Part shown: piece after piece, positions 16,968-24,883 of the stretch
Position numbering within the stretch: position 1 is the first letter of the stretch
Layout: each line of letters opens with the position of its first letter
DNA from: Caballeronia arvi
Lineage (GTDB): Bacteria; Pseudomonadota; Gammaproteobacteria; Burkholderiales; Burkholderiaceae
DNA: 64,000 bases
Direction: 5' to 3'
Assembly: GCF_001544695.2 (NCBI RefSeq)
Contig: NZ_FCOM02000013.1
Span: 1-64,000, forward strand
Position numbers and translations under genes: made by a program
The notes under the pieces: model-generated
The model's input: only the letters and a program-made list of their open reading frames with translations
The model's database searches: none
What the model was told of the DNA's origin: nothing

Positions 16968-18046
16968 GACGCCTCCGACGCGTTCGCAAGCGGGATAACC
17001 TTGCGGTCCGACTGAGACTTGCGCTCTTCCGCGAGCAGGCGCTCGATGACTTTGCGCGACAGCACTCCGCCGGCGTCGATGTTGAGTTTAAGCAGTGCGC
17101 GGTCGGGCCATGCCTCCAGATTCCGTTGCTGCTGTTCAAGCAGCTCGAGGTCTTCGCCGAAAATCTTGCCTTGCCCCTCTCTGATGGTGTCCGTCAGTTC
17201 CTTATCTTCGGGACGGAAGTTGCGAGCCATACCCCAGAAGTACCAAATCGACGACTCAGTCTCAGGCGTAATGAAATCGACAACGATGGAGGAGGCTTTG
17301 CCCTCAGCAGGGGCGTTGTAGCCGCCCTTTCCAGCGTGGGCGACACCCACTTCAATCATCACGTGACTAGGAGGCGAGAATCGACAGATTTGCCAGCGGT
17401 CGACCGGAACATCATCGGCCAGGCCATGGCCTCGCAGCGCCATGCGCCAAAAGGGAGGCGGCATGACGTTCTCCATGAAGCGACTGGTAATGACTTCATC
17501 ACCCACGCTAGTCGTTTTGGGCGCGGCTTCATCGATTTCCTTCTGACCGATACTGCTCGCATGCACATACGTCTCGTGCGTAAGGTCCATCAGGTTGTCA
17601 ATCATGAGCCGGTAGTCACAGCGGATGTGATACAGACCGCCTCCGTGCGCCCATGCCGGGTCTTCCGCCCATTGAAGATGGTGCAGCTTGGCAGGGTCGG
17701 CTTCTGCTCTGTCGCCGGGCCAGACCCAGATGAATCCATACTTCTCGATAGCCGGAAAGCTGCGTATCGTCGGGAAACCGTTGACCCGCTGCCCGGGCAT
17801 ACCCGTCGTCTTCCCCGCACAGCCCATCTCGAGACCGTGGTATCCGCACACGAGCGTTCCGTTGCGCAAGAATCCAAGCGACAGGGGAGCACCGCGGTGT
17901 GGGCAGAAGTCTTCAAGCGCGGTGACACTGCCGTCCGCCGTACGATAGAGGACCATCGACTCACCGCAAATCTTTCGGCCAAGGGGCTTGTCGTCCTTGA
18001 TTTCGTCCGGCGTACACGCCACGTACCAAGCATTCTTCAAAAACAC
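16964..18046 (-). CDS. vanA: Rieske non-heme iron oxygenase, VanA-like (copy 2)
   Basis: About 360 residues, close to canonical vanillate O-demethylase oxygenase. The start VFLKNAWYVACTPDEI is the typical VanA N-terminus. Rieske ligands are in DFCPHRGAPLSLG and VCGYHGLEMGCAG, and the mononuclear iron motif is MIDNLMDLTHETYVH. GTG 18046 has AGGAG eight bases upstream, and the longer frame to 18112 is rejected because it runs into the operator. It is the first gene of the demethylase operon and abuts the palindrome next to the divergent MarR gene. Vanillate to protocatechuate plus formaldehyde is the best guess; related methoxybenzoates are possible. Confidence 0.9.
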   Translation of the reverse strand: MFLKNAWYVACTPDEIKDDKPLGRKICGESMVLYRTADGSVTALEDFCPHRGAPLSLGFLRNGTLVCGYHGLEMGCAGKTTGMPGQRVNGFPTIRSFPAIEKYGFIWVWPGDRAEADPAKLHHLQWAEDPAWAHGGGLYHIRCDYRLMIDNLMDLTHETYVHASSIGQKEIDEAAPKTTSVGDEVITSRFMENVMPPPFWRMALRGHGLADDVPVDRWQICRFSPPSHVMIEVGVAHAGKGGYNAPAEGKASSIVVDFITPETESSIWYFWGMARNFRPEDKELTDTIREGQGKIFGEDLELLEQQQRNLEAWPDRALLKLNIDAGGVLSRKVIERLLAEERKSQSDRKVIPLANASEAS

Positions 18047-18097
18047 TTTACATCTCCTGGGGAACCAGATTCTCAACCCGCCGGAACTTACATTCCG

Positions 18098-18120
18098 TAC
18101 ACTGAATGACATTCAGTGTA
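18098..18120. promoter_or_regulatory. Perfect palindrome, likely MarR-family operator
   Basis: The arms TACACTGAATG and CATTCAGTGTA are exact inverted copies around a single A, giving a 23-bp dyad typical of MarR/PadR-family binding sites. It lies 52 bp upstream of the first oxygenase gene and about 75 bp before the likely MarR start, so one bound dimer could control both divergent promoters. A TATACT hexamer at 18153-18158 may be the -10 of the regulator. Confidence 0.75.
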
Positions 18121-18193
18121 CTCATTGATGAGTGATGAAACAAGGCGCGCGGTATACTGGTTTTCCCGGAACGCGGAGTTCTACGAGCCAGTG

Positions 18194-18703
18194 ATGGTTT
18201 CAGCTATGGAAAATATGAAGGACGTGAGCGAGGCCGCATCGAGTCTCGACCTCTATGAGGAACCGGGGCACTTGATTCGTCGGGCGCACCAGATATCCGT
18301 GGCGATGTTCCACGAGAAATTGGGGCGGGAAGTCACCCCGGTGCAGTACGCCGTACTGCGCATGCTCTACGAATGCCCGGGCCTGGACCAAGTGACGCTT
18401 GCTCAGCGTGTCGCTCTGGACACGTCGACGACAGCTGAAATGGCTGCGCGCATGGAATCGAAGGGGTGGATAGTCCGCCAGGTCCTCCCACGCCGCCAAC
18501 GGCGACTGCTTCTTACACCTGCCGGAGAGGAATTGCTGCACAAATTCATTCCCGCAGTAAAGAAGCTTCGGGCGGGCTTATTTGATGGAATGGGCGAGGA
18601 GGATGCCGAAGACCTGATTCGCCTCCTTCGAAAGTTTGTTCATTTGAACAACGAGCAGAGCCGTGCTCCGCTGCGCGTGAACGATGAATCTAAAGCTGAC
18701 TAG
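18194..18703 (+). CDS. MarR family transcriptional regulator
   Basis: A winged-helix regulator of about 169 residues. It has RRAHQISVAMFHEKLG in the dimerisation helix, YAVLRMLYECPGLDQVTLAQ in the recognition region and KGWIVRQVLPRRQRRLLLTP as the wing ending in LTPAGEE. Aromatic-catabolism MarR proteins such as BadR, HcaR or VanR-like repressors release DNA on binding an aromatic acid or its CoA ester. It is divergent from the demethylase operon and next to the 23-bp palindrome. Start choice is uncertain: ATG 18194 or 18206 are favoured because earlier in-frame codons (18116) fall inside the operator. The Shine-Dalgarno is weak for both. Confidence 0.85.
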   Translation: MVSAMENMKDVSEAASSLDLYEEPGHLIRRAHQISVAMFHEKLGREVTPVQYAVLRMLYECPGLDQVTLAQRVALDTSTTAEMAARMESKGWIVRQVLPRRQRRLLLTPAGEELLHKFIPAVKKLRAGLFDGMGEEDAEDLIRLLRKFVHLNNEQSRAPLRVNDESKAD

Positions 18704-18855
18704 GCGGGTCAGTGCTCAAGAGGACCGCGAGGATTCACGAGGCGTCGCCTCAGTGCATAGATTGAACGCGCCGGCTTTGAGCTGACGGCGACTACAAAAG
18801 CATCAGTCGTTTGATTGCGGACGATGAAATGCACAACTCCGAATAGGAGCAACTG

Positions 18856-19101
18856 ATGGCAAGTGCGGAACTAGCAGACATCCCCGCCAGCGAATTGGTC
18901 AACCTCCTTGACTACTGTGTGTGGAATTTGAGCCACAGCGGGCGTTCGGACGTGCTGGCATGGCGTGCAGAACTGTTAGCACGAGCGGATGCAAACACCC
19001 CGGAGGTATCACGAGCCGTGGCTGTCTGCGACGAATACCTAGCACCAGAGGGTTCTCCGGAGGCTCTGGCTGCGACCGCCAAGGCATGGCCCAACCTGTA
19101 G
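18856..19101 (+). CDS. Hypothetical protein, 81 residues
   Basis: A small acidic, Ala-rich helical protein (begins MASAELADIPASELVNLLDY) with a good ribosome-binding site, AGGAG seven bases before ATG. No membrane segment or known motif is visible. The spread of Leu and Ala suggests a compact helical bundle. It stands alone after the MarR gene, in a run of orphan small genes typical of accessory DNA. Function unknown. Confidence 0.6.
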   Translation: MASAELADIPASELVNLLDYCVWNLSHSGRSDVLAWRAELLARADANTPEVSRAVAVCDEYLAPEGSPEALAATAKAWPNL

Positions 19102-19157
19102 CCTCGTCTAAAGTCCGTATCGCGCCCTCATGTATAAATGCATCCGCTTCACTGCGG

Positions 19158-19481
19158 ATGCAAACCTCATCTAACTCCGCGAACTCGAGCGGCCTGCCCG
19201 GCTCCCCTTCGTCGCCCCAGCTTTTAAAGCTCCTCGACTTCCTCATGTCCGACGCAGTGACAGACGTCAACGTAGTCGCACGCGAGCTCGGTCTTCGCGA
19301 CGAAATGGTCGCGCGACTGCAACGCGCGGTCGACCGACTTAACTGCGCCCAGCAGATTTTGGAGGCAATTGCAGTCAAAGACGTGCCGGACAACACGAAC
19401 GTGGCGAACTTCGTGGAACGACACATCGGCTTGCTTGCCAGGGTTCGAGAAATTCCGGATGCGGTCATGACGCGAACATGA
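19158..19481 (+). CDS. Hypothetical helical protein, start uncertain
   Basis: The convincing part is [20 protein letters not shown] then MVARLQRAVDRLNCAQQIL and VANFVERHIGLLARVREIPD, a soluble all-helical protein of 78 residues if started at ATG 19245. Upstream residues (SPQLLKLLDFL) also look coded, so I show the ATG at 19158; neither start has a strong ribosome-binding site. A fragment with the same motif ([16 protein letters not shown]) recurs on the plus strand near 22240-22300, which suggests a small family duplicated within this region. Function unknown. Confidence 0.45.
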   Translation: MQTSSNSANSSGLPGSPSSPQLLKLLDFLMSDAVTDVNVVARELGLRDEMVARLQRAVDRLNCAQQILEAIAVKDVPDNTNVANFVERHIGLLARVREIPDAVMTRT

Positions 19482-19909
19482 TGCGCCTCCGATGCGCGTT
19501 GGAATTGCTCGCGAGGAATTGGCCGCACGACTACCCGTCTTCGTTACCGCGCATCACCTCTTCGCCGAGTATCGAGCGCCTTTCCGAAATCCTTCGCTAA
19601 CGCGAGCTGCCCTCCTCGCCGGTTTCGGTCTTGACGATTGGACGCTCAACGGTTCCGGATGGTTCGGGCATGGCTTTTCCCAAAGTTCTCGCGACGCTGC
19701 GACGCGCGGGAGTTTCGAGCGCATCTAGTCGTGGACGGAAACCAACGCTCAAGTCGTAAAACGAGCGGCAGCTCACATTCCCGTGAAGAAGGCCCGGTAA
19801 TACGACAAGCGCACTCGTACCATTGTTCGCGAAGTATTAACGTGATGGTTCAATAACGACTCCGGTCAGCGGAGCACGACCGAAATAGAACAACAAGGGG
19901 AGAAGCTCA
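19482..19909. other. Intergenic region before the curlin-repeat gene
   Basis: No supported gene. A 78-codon frame at 19492-19728 lacks a ribosome-binding site and any motif. The last 60 bases contain the AAGGGGAG ribosome-binding site of the curlin-repeat gene. Confidence 0.4.
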
Positions 19910-21214
19910 GTGAGACTCAAAGCATCCGTACTGGCGATGGGAATCATCGCTTTCGCATCGAGCAACGCAATGGCAGATGAGGCCGCACCCGCCTCACAGT
20001 CTTTCGGGGAACGAGCCGCGGTGACTCAAACGGGCGACCGCAACAACGCAGCAATCGACCAGCAGGCCTCGTCTTACGATGCGGTGTCAGTGTTGCAGTC
20101 AACTAATGGCGCATCGGCGCAGGTCACGTCAAAGTCCGGCGGAGGAAACTGGACCAACATCGTGCAAACGACGCTGCCCGGAGCGAGCGGTGAATCTGCA
20201 TCCACGACCACGGTCGCTCAAAGCGGGGCGTTCAACACGAAAAACTCCGTGTTCCAAGCCGGCGACAATCACCAGGCAACAGTCACGCAGAGCGACTCGA
20301 AGAGTGACTCGAACCGAATTGGTCAAGTCGGTGCCAACGATACCGCGACTGTTACCCAAACTCGCACCTCCGGCAACTTCGTTAGCATCGACCAAGGTAC
20401 ATCTCGTTCTGCAGGAAAGGTGTTGGAGGCTCGCGCAGAAGTCAATGAGACCGACACTGTCGGCAATGGCGTCCAGGTAAGCCAGGGCATGAGCAACGGT
20501 TACGCGTACGTTGAGATAAATCGATTCGGCGGCAACAACATCGCCATCCAACAGACCGGCGGCCTCACCGATGCTCGCGTCTATCAGTCGGCTGAGATGG
20601 GTGACAACATCACCATCTACCAAAGCGGTACGGAGTCAGCGGTCATACATGCGAACAACGGCGGATACAACCGGACAAACATTTCCCAGGTGGGTGCCGG
20701 CGAATTCAACGTCGCCTTCGTCAATCAGGACGATGCCTTCAGCAACCGCGTGAGCATCGGTCAAACGGGATTCGGTTCAAACGTAGCGTACGTCTTCCAG
20801 GTCGACGGCGAATCGAATGACCACACCTACGTCAATCAGGGTGGCTGGATGAACCGCCTGACATCGCTGCAAGATGGTGGCAACAACAACGCGCTGACGT
20901 CCATTCAGACTGGAAACAGCAACGTCGCGAGTCTCACTCAAGCAACGTCGTCCTTCTCGACTATCGGTTCGCTGCAAGATGGCACTTCGAATTCGGTGAC
21001 GGCATCGCAAAGTGGGTTTGAGGAAAGTCTGTTGCTTGCCCAGAGCGGTACGAACAACAGCATAGACTCTATCCAGTCGGGTTCCGGCAATCGCGCATAT
21101 CTGAGCCAAGTCGGTGCTACCAACATTTCCAGCGTCAGTCAGGCAGGCACGGGTAATCTCGCCGCTGTGAGCCAGTCGGGCATTGCGAACAGCGCCATCG
21201 TCAATCAGCGCTGA
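19910..21214 (+). CDS. Curlin-repeat (CsgA/CsgB-like) amyloid-type secreted protein
   Basis: A 434-residue protein with a signal peptide (MRLKASVLAMGIIAFASSNA, cleavage after AMA). The mature part is built almost wholly of about twenty tandem repeats of some 20 residues, each with the curlin pattern Q-x-G-x-x-N-x-A/S-x-I/V-x-Q. Examples are VTQTGDRNNAAIDQQ, FQAGDNHQATVTQ, IRQ-like SIQTGNSNVASLTQ and VSQAGTGNLAAVSQSG. Such repeats stack into cross-beta curli-like fibres at the cell surface. CsgA has five repeats and about 150 residues, so this is much longer. GTG start with AAGGGGAG upstream. No csgB, csgC, csgE, csgF or csgG homologue lies in the window, so export must use genes elsewhere or the protein is not a classical curli subunit. 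Confidence 0.85.
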   Translation: MRLKASVLAMGIIAFASSNAMADEAAPASQSFGERAAVTQTGDRNNAAIDQQASSYDAVSVLQSTNGASAQVTSKSGGGNWTNIVQTTLPGASGESASTTTVAQSGAFNTKNSVFQAGDNHQATVTQSDSKSDSNRIGQVGANDTATVTQTRTSGNFVSIDQGTSRSAGKVLEARAEVNETDTVGNGVQVSQGMSNGYAYVEINRFGGNNIAIQQTGGLTDARVYQSAEMGDNITIYQSGTESAVIHANNGGYNRTNISQVGAGEFNVAFVNQDDAFSNRVSIGQTGFGSNVAYVFQVDGESNDHTYVNQGGWMNRLTSLQDGGNNNALTSIQTGNSNVASLTQATSSFSTIGSLQDGTSNSVTASQSGFEESLLLAQSGTNNSIDSIQSGSGNRAYLSQVGATNISSVSQAGTGNLAAVSQSGIANSAIVNQR

Positions 21215-21382
21215 GCGGGATGGTCCGAGCCCCTTCCACCACGAAGATGAAATGGGCTCGAGCGGGGGAATAGCGACGTGGCGCCGATGTCGGGCGGCAG
21301 ACATTGCGGTGGACGCCCGACCACTCCGCCGGTACGCCGGGCGACGAGCGCCGGCTCTCGCCGCCGAGTCCGCGGTTCGCCC

Positions 21383-21613
21383 CTAGTACGCTATACGCGT
21401 TACGACGCTGAAGGACATCCTGTTCTGCTCCAAACGTGCCTCGACGGCTTGCTTGGCGGCATCATCGACTGGTACCTCTAGGTAGCTGCTTCCAGCAAAC
21501 CCGGGCTCAAACTGAACGCTAGCCTCATCGGCAATTGCCTGCAGAATACCGTGGTCAGTTGACTCTAGCGTCGGGTCATTGGCGGTGTGGCTCACGGCGA
21601 AACACGTCAGCAT
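21383..21613 (-). CDS. Hypothetical protein, 76 residues
   Basis: A small soluble protein (MLTCFAVSHTANDPTLESTD at the start, VPVDDAAKQAVEARLEQNRM near the end) with CAGGAG eight bases before its ATG. The pattern of alternating hydrophobic residues after PGFAGSSYLEVPV suggests a small alpha/beta fold. No family recognised. It is convergent with the curlin-repeat gene, with 168 bp between. Confidence 0.5.
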   Translation of the reverse strand: MLTCFAVSHTANDPTLESTDHGILQAIADEASVQFEPGFAGSSYLEVPVDDAAKQAVEARLEQNRMSFSVVTRIAY

Positions 21614-22003
21614 CGTTGACTCCTGTTCCTGTCACTTGGATTGAGCCGTGGCAACGCATCCACTCCTTCAACCCTTGCAAGTCGAAGGGCGTGGAGTAAG
21701 CACGGTAGCAGATGCATTTGACAGCGCTGCGACGCCGGCTCGGAACGACTCGAGAGCACCACGGTGCAGATATTGTCGCTCGGACAAAAAAGCCCATTAG
21801 CTACCAAAAAGGTAGCGCAGTCTTGACATAACCGGTGGGAGTCCACCCGTTTGGGACGTAGCCCGTCATCGCTGCGCGGGCCGTTTGGTTCGAGGTATGC
21901 GCCCGCGCAAATCTCGTAGGAGGATGCTTGGGTCGTCACCAGTTCCGAGAACGACGCCGAAGAAATCTAAGCGCGTCGGCGGGACTTGTGAAGTCGCTCA
22001 CCT
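21614..22003. other. Gene-free stretch
   Basis: No convincing gene on either strand. Long overlapping frames exist in both directions but read as low-quality, Arg/Ser-rich shadows. No hairpin with a T-run was noticed. Confidence 0.35.
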
Positions 22004-22285
22004 TCACCGACTGGAGGCGTGTTGGCTGTCACCTCGTGGCGGTTTTCGCGTATCTGTCGAGCGAGCGCCTAAGGCGTGCTGCTCAATCACTGTCGACACG
22101 GCATGCTTCAGAACCATCTGGGTTACGGAGTTCGATTCGACGGCGAGAACGTATTGGTCGAACGAAGTGATGACCCCGGTCAGTTTTATACCATTAACGA
22201 GAAACACCCAAATGGGCGTCCGTTGCTCGGTGCTGGCAGATGTGGCGACTGATGTCGAGGTCGTGGCGCGTGAGCTTGGGCTCAA
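22004..22285 (-). pseudogene. Hfq-like Sm-core fragment
   Basis: The middle of this 93-residue frame matches the Sm core of the RNA chaperone Hfq. [20 protein letters not shown] covers the Sm1 motif (YLVNGIKLQGxIxSFDQ in Hfq) and [16 protein letters not shown] covers Sm2 (TVxQMVYKHAISTVVP). The N-terminal alpha-helix with the proximal-face residues (consensus LQDPFLNxLR) is absent. The residues in its place ([18 protein letters not shown]) lie antisense to a helical-protein remnant and look accidental. The tail is Arg/Ser-rich. It may be a decayed second hfq gene or a divergent Hfq-like protein with a new N-terminus. VLKHA instead of VYKHA also weakens RNA binding. Confidence 0.55.
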
Positions 22286-22317
22286 GGATGAGATGCGAGT
22301 CGCCGACTGTGCTGAGG

Positions 22318-22452
22318 TCAGTAGTCTCCGTGGAGTAGGAGCAGCAGCGATAAAAAGAACTTAAGAAGTCCGTATCCGGCGAGCCCAAAAAGTGCCGCGC
22401 CAAACAACGTCAGCCCAAGAGGGACCAGCCGGTCTGTCACCGGAACCTTCAT
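22318..22452 (-). CDS. 44-residue single-pass membrane peptide
   Basis: ATG at 22452 is preceded by GGGAGG at the right distance. The peptide starts [18 protein letters not shown] and then runs almost entirely hydrophobic ([20 protein letters not shown]) to a short HGDY tail. One or two tightly packed membrane helices are expected, with a basic, inside-facing N-terminus. Size and composition resemble type I toxin or regulatory membrane peptides, but I do not recognise it and no antisense RNA is evident. Confidence 0.5.
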   Translation of the reverse strand: MKVPVTDRLVPLGLTLFGAALFGLAGYGLLKFFLSLLLLLHGDY

Positions 22453-22952
22453 CGTCCGCCTCCCGATTTCTGCCATGCTTCGGAGCTGCCGGAATCAGCT
22501 TCTGACGCAACGCTCGTTGCCGTGCATCCCTGCTCATTTTAGGTGCATTCGTTTTGAAATCGCACCCTTGCTGCGCGAGCGGGAAGGCGCCGCCTAGCCG
22601 ACGGTGCACCAATCGAACAAGAGCTTTCGAGCTGGGCCGGTTCCCGCCCTGCAGTGTTGCCTCGCCAGGCGTTACGTGGAAGCGACGACTCCCATCGCAG
22701 CTAACGCGTCTGCATGACGCCAACGGGCGACTTCCGGTCTGTTGTTGGAAGTCCAACATAGTGCCGACGGAGGACGACTTTTACAAAAGGAAACCCCGAA
22801 TCTTCTCCTTTGAAAACATCACGTTGCGTTGAAGGGGCGTGACAAGCGTCGACTGGCACAGAAACTGTCTATTGCTGGGCGAGCGGAGCTAAGAACCGCT
22901 CGGCCAGACCCACGGTGAAAGTCCCACACTACTTTGCGATAGGTGAATCGAA
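22453..22952. other. Gene-free stretch with a hairpin
   Basis: About 500 bases without a supported gene. Near 22878-22903 CGAGCGG and CCGCTCG form a seven-base-pair stem around a nine-base loop, about 50 bp before the double-glycine peptide gene. It lacks a T-run and could be a leader structure rather than a terminator. Confidence 0.35.
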
Positions 22953-23144
22953 ATGAGCACGCTGACTACAGTTGACCTCCGACACGAAGAAGAACTGTCT
23001 CACACAGCGATGGCTCGCGTCATCGGTGGACACGACGTGGAAAAGGAAAAAGCGCTCGTCGAACTCTACGGCGTAATTCACGACATGACTGTTCTTGAGA
23101 ACACGCCAGACCCGGCGCCTGCCCACGTCCCGATGAAGCTGTGA
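22953..23144 (+). CDS. 63-residue peptide with double-glycine-type leader
   Basis: The start MSTLTTVDLRHEEELSHTAM is followed by ARVIGGHDVEKEK. The segment LSHTAMARVIGG fits the double-glycine leader rule of peptides exported by C39-peptidase ABC transporters: Leu at -12, Ser at -11, hydrophobic at -7 and -4, Gly at -2 and -1. That predicts cleavage after residue 26 to give a 37-residue product, HDVEKEK to VPMKL, rich in acidic residues and Pro. AGGTGA lies six bases before ATG. No C39 transporter or immunity gene is visible nearby, so export is unproven, and a chance GG in a cytosolic small protein is the alternative. Confidence 0.5.
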   Translation: MSTLTTVDLRHEEELSHTAMARVIGGHDVEKEKALVELYGVIHDMTVLENTPDPAPAHVPMKL

Positions 23145-23197
23145 TTGTCTACCGCGACGAAGCGTGCAACTAGACGAGCGCAGATTTGAGCGCGCCT

Positions 23198-23222
23198 ATA
23201 AGGGCTGTTATCCAGCCCTTAT
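23198..23222. terminator. Perfect hairpin, possible terminator
   Basis: ATAAGGGCTG and CAGCCCTTAT form an exact ten-base-pair stem around the loop TTATC. It lies 54 bp downstream of the double-glycine peptide gene. There is no T-run after it, so termination would be imperfect; a protein-binding dyad is the other reading. Confidence 0.4.
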
Positions 23223-23422
23223 CTTCGCGCCCAATGAATCGAACGGCGTAGCGGCAGCTAACGTCGGCAAGGCGCAGGGCCGCATGGCGCTATCCCGACC
23301 CGTTCTTAACCGAAGAAGACTTAAACGAGAGATGCCTCAATCGAGCGATAGGAGTTAAAGGAACTGCGGAGTGCACCGATATCCCTAGAACTCAGCAAAC
23401 GTTTAACTTCAAGAGAGTAGAC

Positions 23423-23653
23423 ATGCAAACAATCACAAGAGATGAGGCGCGGCGCTCATTCGAATCGGCCGAACAGGCGGCAGCAGCATTGGTCGAAGCT
23501 CAATACGGATACTACGACTCCGCCAATCGAGCCTGCGTCAGCCTTTATTATCGGGTTTTCGATAACTTGCTCGACGAACGACTCAAACAGTGGAAGTTGC
23601 CCGAATTGCTAGACACTGCCGACGCCACATCCGCAACCGTGCCACGCATGTAA
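23423..23653 (+). CDS. Hypothetical protein, C-terminus probably truncated
   Basis: A soluble helical protein of 76 residues (MQTITRDEARRSFESAEQAA, then LVEAQYGYYDSANRACVSLYYRV). The last ~20 residues (LLDTADATSATVPRM) are encoded by sequence that on the opposite strand continues the orphan cdiA fragment (DVASAVSSNSGNF). The natural 3' end was therefore probably lost when the two segments were joined around 23600. The ribosome-binding site (GAGAG, seven bases upstream) is moderate. No family recognised. Confidence 0.45.
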   Translation: MQTITRDEARRSFESAEQAAAALVEAQYGYYDSANRACVSLYYRVFDNLLDERLKQWKLPELLDTADATSATVPRM

Positions 23654-24813
23654 TCCGCATCCGACTTATCAAACTTCGTGAACGGCCCCGTCAAATCCAG
23701 GCTGAAGCCTTTCTTGCCCGTCTGGTCATACACGATATTCGGTACACCGCCTTGTGCAGATCCCGAGTTCGCCAGAATGTAGCTCTGCAAGTCCGCATTC
23801 GCCTGCGCGGTAGTCTGCGTCAGGATCGGCTTACCGTCATCCGTCTTGCCTGCGTACTGCCATTGCGCTCCAGAATCGGTCGGCATCTGACCAATCAACG
23901 TGGCAGGCGCACCTGACTCGCGATCTCCGCCGATCGTGCCGCCCATGATCCGCATCTGATCCTCGATCTGCTGTTCGGTGTACTTCGCGCCGCTCTTGTC
24001 CGCAAGCTGCTTCGCCAGCGTCTTTTCTTCCGGATGAAGTTGCCGGTTGTACAAATCCGCCCCCAGCGCCCCATTGCCGCCACTCATCGCCCCGCCAGCC
24101 CCACCGATCAAACCACCAACCGCCGCCCCCGCTGCCCCCGCCGCAACATTGCCCGCCAGTGTCGCTTCCGCACCTGCGCCCATCGCAGTGTTCAATGCTC
24201 CCGACGCCAGATCCCCCGCTATCGTGCCTCCGATCGCACCCGCCACATTGCCACCGCCCAGCGCCGCGCCTGCTGCCGCCACCGCTCCATGCAACGCAAT
24301 CCGGCCCGCCCCATCCGTACCCCACAGCGACGGATTGCCCTTCGCCAGCGAATCAGCCACATTGCCCGCTACCGTCATGCCCACCTGCACCGCAGCCTGC
24401 TGGACCGCCATATCATCGGCCACCTTCTGCGCATCGAACGAATTGAGCACCGATCCGTTCGCATTCGCCGCATTACGGCTCAGGCCTGCCGTGCTGTCGT
24501 GACCCGTGAGCGCATCGTCACGCACAGTAATCGTGCCCGCACTCACCACTGCGTGCGTCGTGCCCGATGCGCTACCGCTCGTGCCTGCCACACCGAAACC
24601 CGTCGGACCGATACCCGCGATCCCCGGGAACGCCGACGCCCCCTTGTCCATCGTCGTACTCGCGCTGAATCCGACCGATGAACCCCAAATGTGCCCGTCG
24701 ATAGCGTGTTTTTGTCCGCCTCCGCCGTGCTCGCAATCGCACCGCCATCGAGTTGCGTGGCTCGCGAACGTTGACGTTGAAACCGCCATCGCCCGCATAC
24801 AGACCGCTCTGTA
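23600..24813 (-). pseudogene. Degenerate orphan cdiA 3' segment with CT module 3
   Basis: From 24813 down to 24054 the DNA is nearly identical to the 3' part of the intact cdiA at constant offset (3246 bp over about 600 bp), but carries a deletion of about 35 bp near 24685 and a one-base loss near 24760, so the frame is broken. After the boundary motif DLYN it switches to its own C-terminal module. That opens RQLHPEEKTLAKQLADKSGA, followed by YTEQQIEDQMRIMGG and YILANSGSAQGGVPNIVYDQ, the pretoxin part seen in many Burkholderia CdiA proteins. It ends at DVASAVSSNSGNF where the sequence runs into the convergent hypothetical gene. The toxin domain itself and any immunity gene are missing. I take it as an inactive displaced CT. 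Confidence 0.75.
24054..24813 (-). repeat. Direct repeat copy B of the cdiA 3' region
   Basis: Near-identical to 27300-28090 in the same orientation. The match begins at the DLYN boundary codons and ends near 24813, with a ~35-bp deletion flanked by TGAACCC and one single-base deletion. Such repeats let homologous recombination swap CT modules. Confidence 0.8.
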
Positions 24814-24883
24814 CTGCTTTGGCCTTCGAGCACCGTTTCCCGACTTCCGCTATTCAGAGTCGCATTCCTCGGCACGTACCCCG

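Noticed and set aside
19492..19728. A 78-codon plus-strand frame
   Set aside because: No ribosome-binding site, no motif, and shadow-like composition.
22194..22403. A 69-codon minus-strand frame next to the Hfq-like core
   Set aside because: Checked as a possible missing Hfq N-terminus, but it contains no LQDxFLN-type helix and overlaps the 44-residue membrane peptide gene.
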